Positions 8,038 through 14,210 of a stretch of DNA of 38,174 nucleotides are shown piece by piece. The translations under genes were made by a program, and so were the position numbers. The DNA is from Methanobacteriota archaeon. GTDB lineage: Archaea > Halobacteriota > Methanomicrobia > Methanomicrobiales > Methanoculleaceae. The DNA lies in contig JASUSO010000014.1 in NCBI GenBank assembly GCA_030446015.1, positions 1 to 38,174 on the forward strand, read 5' to 3'. Numbering within the stretch: the stretch's first letter is position 1; each line of letters opens with the position of its first letter. The notes under the pieces were generated by a model. That model saw only the letters and a program-made list of their open reading frames with translations, ran no database searches and was not told where the DNA came from.

Positions 8038-8943
8038 TCAGAACATCGCAAGGGCCTGGAACGCCACGCCGGCCAGGATGGCGACCCCGAGGATGATCAC
8101 CACGAACGCGGCGAGTAGGCGCCGCTCGAAGATCGCGGATAGAAGCGTCACCTCCGGGATGCTCGCGCCCGCGCCGCCGATGATCAGCGCCATCACGGCA
8201 CCGATGCCCATTCCCTTATCGAGGAGGACGGCGCTGATCGGGATGAGCGTCTCCGCCCGGATGTACATCGGCACGCCGATGACCGCCGCAACCGGGATGG
8301 CGAGGGGGTTGTCCGGCCCCGCGACCGCAACGATCAGGTCTTCGGGGACGAATCCGTAGATGAACGCACCGATCCCGGCGCCGAGCAGGAGGTAGGGGAG
8401 CACCTGCCGGAAAAGACCGACCGCGAAAGAGAACGCTCCCCGGATGCGGGTGCCGTGGGTTGCAGCGCAACTGCAGGGTTCCGGTCTCCCTTCGACCATG
8501 ACGTCCCTGACATAGCGCTCGTACCCGAACCGGCCGAGGAGCCAGCCTATCCCCACGGCGGCCGTGAAGGTAAGGGCGGCGTAGATGGCGGTCGGGACGA
8601 CCCCGACGAGCGCGACGAGGAGGGCAAGGATCACCGGGTTTAAGAGCGGGGATGCGAGCAGGAACGACATGCAGACCCCGAACGGAACCCCGATGTCGAG
8701 GAGGCCGAGCAGGATCGGGATCGTCGAGCAGGAGCAGAACGGGGTGAGGGCACCGAACCCGGCCCCGATAACGTTCCCGACGCCCTGTCGTCTCCCGGCA
8801 AGCACGCCCCGGATCCGTTCTTCGGGGATGTAGGCCTGGAGGAGCCCGACGAGGAAGGTGATCCCCACAAAGAGCAGGACCAGTTCTCCGGCGATGACGA
8901 CGAAGAACTCTCCGGCGGTGGTCAGGTTCGAAGCGGCATCCAT
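8038..8943 (-). CDS. ArsP/DUF318-type permease
   Basis: A 301-residue membrane protein of the PF03773 permease family, with about eight hydrophobic segments in two halves. The hallmark FGALTPFCSCSTIPILLGLL is present, with Cys-Ser-Cys at the start of the first conserved helix pair, and ASPLLNPVI follows. The second half begins LPYLLLGAGIGAFIYGFVP and carries GVPMYIRAETLIPIS. Family members export organoarsenicals or other thiophilic compounds; the substrate here is unknown. AGGTGA precedes the start. It follows small Cys-rich protein B, and its counterpart in the second operon is the gene at 11415-12494. Confidence 0.88.
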   Translation of the reverse strand: MDAASNLTTAGEFFVVIAGELVLLFVGITFLVGLLQAYIPEERIRGVLAGRRQGVGNVIGAGFGALTPFCSCSTIPILLGLLDIGVPFGVCMSFLLASPLLNPVILALLVALVGVVPTAIYAALTFTAAVGIGWLLGRFGYERYVRDVMVEGRPEPCSCAATHGTRIRGAFSFAVGLFRQVLPYLLLGAGIGAFIYGFVPEDLIVAVAGPDNPLAIPVAAVIGVPMYIRAETLIPISAVLLDKGMGIGAVMALIIGGAGASIPEVTLLSAIFERRLLAAFVVIILGVAILAGVAFQALAMF

Positions 8944-9041
8944 GGTCGTTCACTCACCTGCCCCGTTCCTCCTTCTGAGACCCGCACGCCGTCCGGGTAC
9001 GGGACTCCTCGCCCCATCCGCCTGCCATGCTCCGCTTCCGG

Positions 9042-9182
9042 TCACTCCTTCTTCTCGTCTGTCCTCTTCGGCACAATCTTCACGTTGCCGCAGCAGCAGC
9101 CGCGGTCGCTCTCCGGCGCAAGGAGGTTCTTGATCCGTCCGGCGATGCCTTCTTTCCGGTTTTTGCTGGTGTCGTCCGCCAT
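9042..9182 (-). CDS. Small Cys-rich protein B (46 aa), not in ORF track
   Basis: A 46-codon frame: MADDTSKNRKEGIAGRIKNL, then LAPESDRGCCCGNVKIVPKR and TDEKKE, ending at TGA. It is clearly homologous to protein C at 13116-13262 (shared DDTSKN, AGRIK-LLAPE, DEKKE) and has the layout of protein A. The CCC cluster could bind a metal. It is the first gene downstream of operator 9202-9219 and precedes the ArsP-type permease, so it opens the first operon. Conservation of protein but not of every base between copies B and C supports coding. Confidence 0.75.
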   Translation of the reverse strand: MADDTSKNRKEGIAGRIKNLLAPESDRGCCCGNVKIVPKRTDEKKE

Positions 9183-9201
9183 GATGCTACGCTCCGCGCT
9201 G

Positions 9202-9219
9202 TTTCAACATTATTTGAAA
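9202..9219. promoter_or_regulatory. Operator-like palindrome 1 (upstream of Cys-rich protein B)
   Basis: TTTCAA-N6-TTGAAA, overlapping a second palindrome TTATTTGAAATAA. It lies 20 nt upstream of the minus-strand ATG at 9182; a TATA-like ATTTATC stands further upstream near 9238-9244. The position near the expected transcript start fits repression by the local ArsR protein. The same motif occurs at 13282-13299 and, with changes, at 9501-9518 and 14174-14191. Confidence 0.6.
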
Positions 9220-9321
9220 TAAGGTGGACATCACTACCGATAAATGTTCTGGTTCCAAAAAGAGTTGAAGTGGGGTCAACCGGCGGCGACGGGCCTGGCG
9301 GGGACAGGATTCACAACGGCG

Positions 9322-9428
9322 TCAGTGAGGTTCCCCGGCCGGGCAGGGTCGAGGAGCCCGTATCGGTGGAGACCCAGACCCGGAACCGTGAGAACAGACG
9401 AACAAACCGGCGGTTATGATGTCCATGC
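9322..9428 (-). pseudogene. Short frame behind a duplicated leader (remnant)
   Basis: A minus-strand ATG at 9428 is preceded by AGGAG and a leader (CGAACTAACCGTTCGACAGC) almost identical to that in front of the ATG at 14098. The peptide MDIITAGLFVCSHGSGSGSP ends after 34 residues and matches nothing I recognise. The duplicated leader shows that a gene divergent from arsR once started here; coding content has been lost or replaced. Confidence 0.35.
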
Positions 9429-9500
9429 TTTTTCTCCTCTGCTGTCGAACGGTTAGTTCGTACCTCGTGCGGTAGCAGCGAAAGATTATAGGTACTCTCG

Positions 9501-9518
9501 TTTCGCATTGTCTCGAAA
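9501..9518. promoter_or_regulatory. Operator-like palindrome 2 (upstream of broken arsR)
   Basis: TTTCGC-N6-TCGAAA, a one-mismatch version of the TTTCAA-N6-TTGAAA motif. It lies about 15-30 nt downstream of a TATA-like GATTATAG (9484-9491), overlapping the expected start of the arsR-fragment transcript at 9537. The layout matches that of the intact arsR promoter at 14150-14200, pointing to former autoregulation. Confidence 0.5.
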
Positions 9519-9536
9519 GAAGAGTGTGATGATCGG

Positions 9537-9662
9537 ATGGCAGGAGGCGAAGAGTATCAGGACACATCCCTGCCCCTCCCTCCCGGAGTCGAAGAGTCGC
9601 TCTGTCAGTGTGGTGGGATTACAGGGCTTATAGAACAGTTGCCGGCCGAGAAGGCCTGGTAA
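9537..9662 (+). pseudogene. 5' fragment of an ArsR-family regulator, truncated by deletion
   Basis: A 41-codon frame reads MAGGEEYQDTSLPLPPGVEE and [16 protein letters not shown], matching the N-terminus of intact ArsR at 14211 (YQDASLPLPPDVEESLCRCGG). After QLP it runs into AEKAW-stop, which is the antisense of an arsC gene. The helix-turn-helix is therefore missing and the product cannot be a working repressor. The junction near 9650 has TGCCGG common to both parents, consistent with a deletion at microhomology. Confidence 0.75.
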
Positions 9663-9751
9663 CGGTCGCCGTAGCGGGCGTTCAGGTAGCCTTCCGCCAT
9701 CTGCGAGCGGGCAGCATTGTGGGTGCAGACGAAGAGGACTTTCTTCTTCAT
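9605..9751 (-). pseudogene. 3'-truncated arsenate reductase (arsC), copy 2
   Basis: The frame opens [20 protein letters not shown] then [17 protein letters not shown], identical in type to copy 1 at 6045-6212, with an intact CX5R loop. After SAG it enters antisense arsR sequence and stops ([11 protein letters not shown]), so about two thirds of the enzyme is gone. It starts 4 nt after the stop of the DGC-DUF2703 gene. The same deletion truncated arsR on the opposite strand. Confidence 0.8.
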
Positions 9752-9755
9752 GGTA

Positions 9756-10628
9756 TCACTCCAGCCCGAGCGCTTTGAGTGCCGCCCGGGCGATCAGCTC
9801 CGGCGGGATCGACTCGTAACGCTCGCCGTTATACTCGATTGCCCGGCACTCCGCGTTATCCTGCCCGGTGATGCAGGCGCAGGAGGCGCAGGGCGTAGTT
9901 GTGACCTCCATACCCTCGATGAGTTTCTCGAGCGGCACGCCGTTGAAGAAGATGCTGTTCGACTCTGCGATCGCTTCATTCTCGAGGGCGGTCTCGACAA
10001 CCCGGACCGCGATGCCCTCCTCCTCTAAGATGGGGCGTATCTGCTCGACTACGTCTATCACCGTCCGTCCAGTCTCACCGCACCGCTCGCAGGTGTTCTC
10101 AATGTCTCTTCCGATATGCCGCCATTCGACGACGAGAGTCTCCGCCGGCCCCTCGCAACCGCAATCGGTACCGCAACCGCAGCCGCATCCACCGGAGACC
10201 TCAGACTTCTGCTCCTGCTTCTCTCTTCCCCGCCCCTCCCAGGCGGCGGAGACAACCTTCTCCACGTCTTCTTCGGAGAGATCGAGGCTTCCGCCCTTCT
10301 CGATCCCGAGGTCCGTGACCACGATCTCCTGGTCGGGTGTAATCCCGGCCCGCTCGGCGATCTGGCAGGCGCACCCGACCGGGCAGCCGTCGATGACGAT
10401 CACCTCGTCCGCCGTCTCGACCTTCTTCTTGATCGAGGGTGTCCCGACGGCAAGTGAGGCCGTGCAGGCGATATTTCCGTATCCTTCCTCCGTCAACTGG
10501 ACGGCAGCCTCGTTCGAGAGCTGGCCGGCCTTCGATGCGCCGGCGCAGGCGAAGATGATCCGCTTCGTTCCGCCTTCCGGCTCCGCACCACCCCCACAGG
10601 CACACCGGGGCACTGTCTGTTCTGCCAT
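9756..10628 (-). CDS. DGC-domain / DUF2703 fusion protein
   Basis: A 290-residue fusion. Residues about 1-20 hold CACGG cysteines; about 22-135 form a DGC-type domain ([35 protein letters not shown]); about 140-165 are a Cys-rich linker ([15 protein letters not shown]); the rest is a DUF2703 domain ([28 protein letters not shown]) nearly matching copy 2. The two domains are separate genes in the first operon, so fusion implies physical cooperation. I chose ATG at 10628, next to the stop of the upstream thioredoxin-like gene; the track's longer start overlaps that gene. A metal- or persulfide-handling role is inferred. Confidence 0.82.
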   Translation of the reverse strand: MAEQTVPRCACGGGAEPEGGTKRIIFACAGASKAGQLSNEAAVQLTEEGYGNIACTASLAVGTPSIKKKVETADEVIVIDGCPVGCACQIAERAGITPDQEIVVTDLGIEKGGSLDLSEEDVEKVVSAAWEGRGREKQEQKSEVSGGCGCGCGTDCGCEGPAETLVVEWRHIGRDIENTCERCGETGRTVIDVVEQIRPILEEEGIAVRVVETALENEAIAESNSIFFNGVPLEKLIEGMEVTTTPCASCACITGQDNAECRAIEYNGERYESIPPELIARAALKALGLE

Positions 10629-10629
10629 C

Positions 10630-10872
10630 TCACTTCTCTCCGAGCAGTATCTGTTTGATATCCTCAACGCAGGGGACGTGGCCGACGACTTTGGCCTCGC
10701 CGTCGACGTAGAGCGCCGGCGTCAGCATCACCCCCCGTTCGATCATCGCATCGAGGCTCTCGATCTTGCGGATCTCCGCATCGATCTTGAGTTCCCTGAC
10801 CGCGATCTCGACATTTTTGATCATCCGCCCGCACTTGGCGCAGCCGGTCCCGAATACTTCAACCAGCACCAT
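10630..10872 (-). CDS. Thioredoxin-like small redox protein (copy 1)
   Basis: An 80-residue thioredoxin-fold protein of the short archaeal type: VEVFGTGCAKCGRMIKNVEI places a CxxC (CAKC) after the first strand, and the cis-proline segment MLTPALYVDGEAKVVGHVP is followed by a helix to the end. Such proteins reduce disulfides or metal-bound thiols in the cytoplasm. GGAG stands 8 nt from the ATG. It is followed directly by the DGC-DUF2703 fusion and preceded by a paralogue, so both are probably redox partners of the Cys-rich proteins or permease in this operon. Confidence 0.88.
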   Translation of the reverse strand: MVLVEVFGTGCAKCGRMIKNVEIAVRELKIDAEIRKIESLDAMIERGVMLTPALYVDGEAKVVGHVPCVEDIKQILLGEK

Positions 10873-10904
10873 CTCTCAGACTCCTTTGCAGGGGAAGAGG
10901 GGTC

Positions 10905-11138
10905 TCACCCCTGCAGGATCTCCTTGATCTCCTTGACGTCCGCCACCCGGCCCGAGACCTTCAGTTCCCCGTCGACGGCAAGAGCCGGCGTCAGCATCAC
11001 GCCGCGGTCCATGATCTCGGTGATATCGTCGACCTTGACGACTTCGGCCTCGATGCCGAGTTCCTTGATTGCCGTCTCCACGTTCTTTGCGAGCCGCTTG
11101 CATTTGGCGCAGCCGGTTCCGAGCACTTCCACCTTCAT
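10905..11138 (-). CDS. Thioredoxin-like small redox protein (copy 2)
   Basis: A 77-residue paralogue of the previous gene: VEVLGTGCAKCKRLAKNVET with CAKC, then VMLTPALAVDGELKVSGRV. Length and motif spacing match the short archaeal thioredoxin type. Its ATG overlaps the stop of the CC-motif gene (ATGA), showing translational coupling. The tandem pair suggests a two-step thiol relay or specialisation to different partners (inference). Confidence 0.88.
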   Translation of the reverse strand: MKVEVLGTGCAKCKRLAKNVETAIKELGIEAEVVKVDDITEIMDRGVMLTPALAVDGELKVSGRVADVKEIKEILQG

Positions 11139-11404
11139 CGTTTCTTCACCTCGTTCTGGTACTCACGAAGGAGCGCCGCCCGGTAGAGCGGTTCCGCCTC
11201 CTTCGGGATATAGTTGTAGATCTTTATCTGTCTCATCAGTTCATCGCCGATAGCGGTAACGCCAGTGATGCCGTGCTCGATGACGTCGGCCAGGACGTCG
11301 TCGAGCATCGCGAGCCCGACGACGACCCCCCCGACCTCGATCCGGCGAATGCGCCGCAGGGCTTCGGCAGCGCAGCAGGGTTTTTCTCTCTTCTTCGTCT
11401 CCAT
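11135..11404 (-). CDS. Small CC-motif protein of unknown function (copy 2)
   Basis: An 89-residue paralogue of the gene at 7725-8012: KREKPCCAAEALRRIRRIEV and VGGVVVGLAMLDDVLADV align well, as does YNYIPKEAEPLYRAALLREY. It lacks the C-terminal CDCC tail of copy 1, so the CC near residue 10 is the conserved feature. AGGAG precedes the ATG. It sits between an ArsP-type permease and the thioredoxin-like genes. Function unknown; see copy 1 for the inference. Confidence 0.75.
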   Translation of the reverse strand: METKKREKPCCAAEALRRIRRIEVGGVVVGLAMLDDVLADVIEHGITGVTAIGDELMRQIKIYNYIPKEAEPLYRAALLREYQNEVKKR

Positions 11405-11414
11405 ACGCTCTCTC

Positions 11415-12494
11415 CTATATCAGCAGCATCCCGTTGCCGTAGACGAACCCGGCAATGGTCGCGAAAATGACCACCAGCGCCACGTAGGCCGCCGTCTTCT
11501 TCGCCCCCATGATCCGGTGGATGACGAGGACGGAGGGGAGGCTGACCGTCGGCCCGGCCAGCAGGAGGGCGAGCGCCGGACCGCTGGCCATCAGCCCCGA
11601 CGAGTAGCCAAAGGTCGTGCCGATGATCGGGACCTCAAGCAGCGTCGGCATGTAAAGGATCGACCCTGCGATCGCCGCAAGGAAGTTCGCGCCGAGCGAG
11701 TTGTTCCCGAAGTAGGGCTGGAAGGTCTCCGGCGGGAGGAAGAAGGCAATGATCCCGACAAGGAATGTCCCGGCGATCAGGATCGGAAAGATCTTCTTCG
11801 TGAGATCCCAGGTCTCCATCCCCCAGTCGGTCACCTCGTCGCGGTCGTAATAGTAGATGAGGAGGATGGCGATCGCGAGCGTGAGAATGTAGACGATGCC
11901 GAGCCGGAGCGTCCAGTCGAGCGGCGAGGCGCCGAAGACCAGCACCCCTACGAGGAGGGCGAAGAACGCCGGCGTGACCCAGCGCGGTTTCTCTTCCTCG
12001 CATGCCCCGGCGACACTCGGCGCCATCGCCTTCTTCTTGAGCGTCTCGACGTCCGTCGACCGGAAGATCAGCGCCATGAGAAGCCCGATGACGATCGCGA
12101 GCACGACCGCCGAGATCGCCCGTGCTATCCCGAGGTCGAAGCCGAGCACCCATGCGGTGTAGATGATCGCGAGGATGTTGATGGCGGGACCTGCAAAGAG
12201 GAACGTCGTTGCCGGGCCGATGCCGCTCCCTTTCTTGAGGATTCCGGCAAAGATCGGGAGAATGGTGCAGCTGCAGACCGCGAGGATCGTCCCCGAGACC
12301 GATGCTATCCCGTAGGAGATGTGCTTGGGCGTGTCCGGGCTGAAATACTTCAGTATTGCATCCTTCTTGACGAAGGCCGCGATGGCTCCGGCGATGAAGA
12401 ACGCCGGCACCAGACAGGTAAGGACATGCGCCGAGAGGTAGTCGAGCACGGAGGCAAGCCCCGATGCAAGGGCGCCGATGAGTATGTCAATCAT
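11415..12494 (-). CDS. ArsP/DUF318-type permease, second operon
   Basis: A 359-residue membrane protein of the PF03773 family, longer than the copy at 8038-8943. The conserved segments are AVCSCTILPIFAGILKKGSG with Cys-Ser-Cys, then FLFAGPAINILAI; the second half has FLAAIAGSILYMPTLLEVPI and LMASGPALALLLAGPTVSLPS. A cytoplasmic loop in the middle (about residues 145-175) is charged and includes CEEEKPRW. It is the first gene of the unit permease, CC-motif, two thioredoxin-like, DGC-DUF2703. A perfect hairpin palindrome lies 13 nt upstream. Substrate unknown; arsenicals or another thiophilic solute are likely. Confidence 0.88.
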   Translation of the reverse strand: MIDILIGALASGLASVLDYLSAHVLTCLVPAFFIAGAIAAFVKKDAILKYFSPDTPKHISYGIASVSGTILAVCSCTILPIFAGILKKGSGIGPATTFLFAGPAINILAIIYTAWVLGFDLGIARAISAVVLAIVIGLLMALIFRSTDVETLKKKAMAPSVAGACEEEKPRWVTPAFFALLVGVLVFGASPLDWTLRLGIVYILTLAIAILLIYYYDRDEVTDWGMETWDLTKKIFPILIAGTFLVGIIAFFLPPETFQPYFGNNSLGANFLAAIAGSILYMPTLLEVPIIGTTFGYSSGLMASGPALALLLAGPTVSLPSVLVIHRIMGAKKTAAYVALVVIFATIAGFVYGNGMLLI

Positions 12495-12507
12495 AGTTAG
12501 TTCCTTT

Positions 12508-12522
12508 ACATTGCTCCAATGT
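12508..12522. promoter_or_regulatory. Palindrome ACATTG-CTC-CAATGT before permease
   Basis: A perfect 6-3-6 inverted repeat 13 nt upstream of the permease ATG on the minus strand, between a TATA-like GAATTACAC and the AAGGAA ribosome site. Its sequence differs from the TTTCAA-type operators, so it may bind another regulator or fold in the leader RNA. Confidence 0.45.
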
Positions 12523-12581
12523 CTGTATCGGTGTGTAATTCAGGCGATCCCGGCCGTGGTGACGGTGCCCGTTTCAGCTCC

Positions 12582-12830
12582 TCACCGCCCCCATGTCCCT
12601 TCGGACGGCTCCGGCTCCGCCTGCAGCATATAGTGACGGCTGTATTCGGTTATGGCTAGCAAATTCCTCATCGTCATCAGGAGGGCCACGCCGATCATGA
12701 AGGCGACCGCGACGATGAGGATAGCCAGCAGCACCCGGGGGAGTTCCACTCCGATCGGGACTGTCAGCAGGGGGTCGGCCGTCTTTATCCCCCCTGCTCC
12801 ACCGCACTCTTCCGGAAGAAGAGGTTGCAA
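12582..12830 (-). CDS. Small single-pass membrane protein, start uncertain
   Basis: The frame carries one strong hydrophobic helix (LPRVLLAILIVAVAFMIGVALL) followed by a short charged tail ending EGTWGR. The track start is TTG and would overlap the ferredoxin-thioredoxin reductase-like gene by 46 nt; an in-frame GTG giving VELPRVLLAIL is a shorter option, but neither has a clear ribosome site. It is the last gene behind the FTR-like protein and could anchor that redox protein at the membrane (inference). Confidence 0.5.
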   Translation of the reverse strand: MQPLLPEECGGAGGIKTADPLLTVPIGVELPRVLLAILIVAVAFMIGVALLMTMRNLLAITEYSRHYMLQAEPEPSEGTWGR

Positions 12831-13102
12831 TGGCAGTGACCCTCAACCGCGATCTCCTCCTTGTGGTAGACACAGGGGCAGGCAATCTTCGCATCTTCTT
12901 CCGGCACGCCTTTCCGGATGCGGCAGGGACAGAAGCGCTCGCCATGCCTGAGCTGGTTCCGGGCAAGCCCCCGGAGGACAGCGTTTCGCACCCGTTCGTC
13001 CGGGTTGAGCACCAGGTCGTGTTCGCGGGCGTACTTCTCCGCCCAGGTACGGATCTCTTCGACCAGTTCGTCCTCGGTCAGGGTCGTCGGTTCGTCGGCC
13101 AT
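12785..13102 (-). CDS. Ferredoxin-thioredoxin reductase catalytic-chain-like protein
   Basis: A 105-residue protein with the FTR beta-chain pattern: helix EEIRTWAEKYAREHDLVLNP, then RFCPCRIRKG, IACPCVYHKEEI and GHCHCNLFF. These CPC, CPC and CHC motifs ligate a [4Fe-4S] cluster next to a redox-active disulfide, passing electrons from ferredoxin to thioredoxin. Length matches the family. With two thioredoxin-like genes in the next operon, it probably keeps them reduced. It starts 13 nt after small Cys-rich protein C. Confidence 0.9.
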   Translation of the reverse strand: MADEPTTLTEDELVEEIRTWAEKYAREHDLVLNPDERVRNAVLRGLARNQLRHGERFCPCRIRKGVPEEDAKIACPCVYHKEEIAVEGHCHCNLFFRKSAVEQGG

Positions 13103-13115
13103 TCTCCGCTTCCGG

Positions 13116-13262
13116 TCACTCTTTCTTCTCGTCCGTCTTCTTCGACACGACCTTCACGCCGCCGCAACTGCAACTGCAGCCGCAGTCGTTTTCCGGCGCA
13201 AGGAGTCTCTTGATCCGTCCGGCGAGGCTTTCCTTTGGGTTCTTGCTGGTGTCGTCTGTCAT
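13116..13262 (-). CDS. Small Cys-rich protein C (48 aa), not in ORF track
   Basis: A 48-codon frame: MTDDTSKNPKESLAGRIKRL, then LAPENDCGCSCSCGGVKVVS and KKTDEKKE before TGA. Compared with protein B, the flanks are conserved and the Cys cluster is different (CGCSCSCGG against GCCCG), so selection appears to act on having several cysteines between constant arms. It is the first gene after operator 13282-13299 and precedes the FTR-like gene. A metal- or thiol-binding peptide is inferred. Confidence 0.75.
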   Translation of the reverse strand: MTDDTSKNPKESLAGRIKRLLAPENDCGCSCSCGGVKVVSKKTDEKKE

Positions 13263-13281
13263 GGTGCTACGCCCCACTCTG

Positions 13282-13299
13282 TTTCAATACTATTTGAAA
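13282..13299. promoter_or_regulatory. Operator-like palindrome 3 (upstream of Cys-rich protein C)
   Basis: TTTCAA-N6-TTGAAA, overlapping a perfect 7-1-7 palindrome ACTATTTGAAATAGT (13289-13303). It lies 20 nt upstream of the ATG at 13262, at the same distance as palindrome 1 from its gene, with TATA-like CATTATAG near 13320 on the minus strand. This is the best-formed operator candidate in the island. Confidence 0.62.
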
Positions 13300-13412
13300 T
13301 AGTGTGAGCGCCACCACCCTATAATGGTTCTGGTTTCAAAACGAGTTGAAGGAGTTGTCACCAGGCATGACGACATCCGGTAGCCACCGGGGGTGGCAGG
13401 GCATTTCCCGTT

Positions 13413-13585
13413 GAGCTTGCGAGCCTGCCCCCTGTGCAGCCGCTCTTTGTCTGCTTCACCAGAGCGGTGCTCGGGCCGGCAGACTCAAAACCTTCCTGCC
13501 ACCTCCCGGTCCTGGAGAAGGCAGGGCTGATCGTCGGCGGGCTGCAGGGGAACCGGATCCTCTACGCTCTCCCGATCCAGGGAGA
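13413..13585 (+). pseudogene. C-terminal fragment of a second ArsR-family regulator
   Basis: The plus-strand frame reads [40 protein letters not shown] and [12 protein letters not shown], aligning without gaps to the helix-turn-helix half of the intact ArsR at 14211 (VQPLCVCVIKAVLG, DSKLSYHLGVLKKANLI, QGNWIIYRL). There is no N-terminal half or start, and proline substitutions fall in the recognition helix. It is a decayed copy; the 112-aa track ORF beyond it is not a gene. Confidence 0.7.
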
Positions 13586-13644
13586 CCGGCGAGCTGCAGG
13601 AGGTTGCGGATGCCCGAACCGCCAAGACATCGGGAAGCATGCCA

Positions 13645-13811
13645 GGTTGCTTGCCGACGATATAATTCCCCAACACCAGGTAATCCAGACCGGTGGAGAA
13701 GAAGCAGCGGATAGCATCCTGCGGCGATTCCACGATCGGCTCGCCCATCACGTTGAAACTCGTGTTCAGTAATACCGGGACGCCGGTGAGTATCTCGAAC
13801 TCCTTCAGCAG
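13645..13811 (-). pseudogene. C-terminal fragment of a NodU/CmcH-type carbamoyltransferase
   Basis: Reading from 13811, the frame gives [20 protein letters not shown] then [20 protein letters not shown] and [12 protein letters not shown], the highly recognisable C-terminal block of O-carbamoyltransferases. No start exists, upstream sequence is unrelated in frame, and downstream it runs into antisense arsR remnant. It is a relic of a gene otherwise absent here. Confidence 0.7.
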
Positions 13812-13959
13812 GCTTTTTGAGGGGGTCGAACCCCCATGGGGGGTCCCGGCGGCTCATCGGGCCGGCATTGTCGACCGATGAAAAGAGACAGCACCGTGGA
13901 AACCCGGGAGGTCCTCCGGCCGATGACAGCCGATCGTCGGAAGAGAAGATCCGATGCGT

Positions 13960-14098
13960 TCGTAGCCTTCGCTTGACCCCGGCGAGCGCCAACGGGTGCG
14001 CATCGCTGATGATGACCCGCTCCGGCCTTCTCCCCCACGGTCAGGATGCTCCGTACGACCCTGCTGCCGCCGATGGAACCGATGCTCATAGTGCCCAT
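13960..14098 (-). pseudogene. Broken gene divergent from arsR, identity unclear
   Basis: An ATG at 14098 behind AGGAG begins MGTMSIGSIGGSRVVRSILT. About 25 codons in, another frame becomes more protein-like (VIISDAHPLALAGVKRRLRT), suggesting a frameshift. A glycine-rich start followed by a helix and VIISDAHP resembles a nucleotide-binding Rossmann beta-alpha-beta unit, but this is weak. The leader matches that of the short frame at 9428. Confidence 0.35.
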
Positions 14099-14173
14099 GC
14101 TTTTTTCTCCTCTGCTGTTGAACGGTTAGTTCGTACGCCGTGTGAGAGCAGCGAAAGGTTATAGATGTTTTCA

Positions 14174-14191
14174 TTTCAGATTCTTTTGAAA
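14174..14191. promoter_or_regulatory. Operator-like palindrome 4 (arsR promoter)
   Basis: TTTCAG-N6-TTGAAA, one mismatch from the palindrome 1/3 motif, 19 nt upstream of the intact arsR ATG. A TATA-like GGTTATAG (14157-14164) precedes it, so bound repressor would cover the transcript start. This supports arsR autoregulation and identifies ArsR as the likely regulator of both operons. Confidence 0.58.
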
Positions 14192-14210
14192 TATCGAGTG
14201 TGATGTCCCG

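Noticed and set aside
13434-13772. 112-aa ORF taken as an intact regulator
   Set aside because: Only the first half matches ArsR; it has no N-terminus or ribosome site and continues across a carbamoyltransferase remnant on the other strand.
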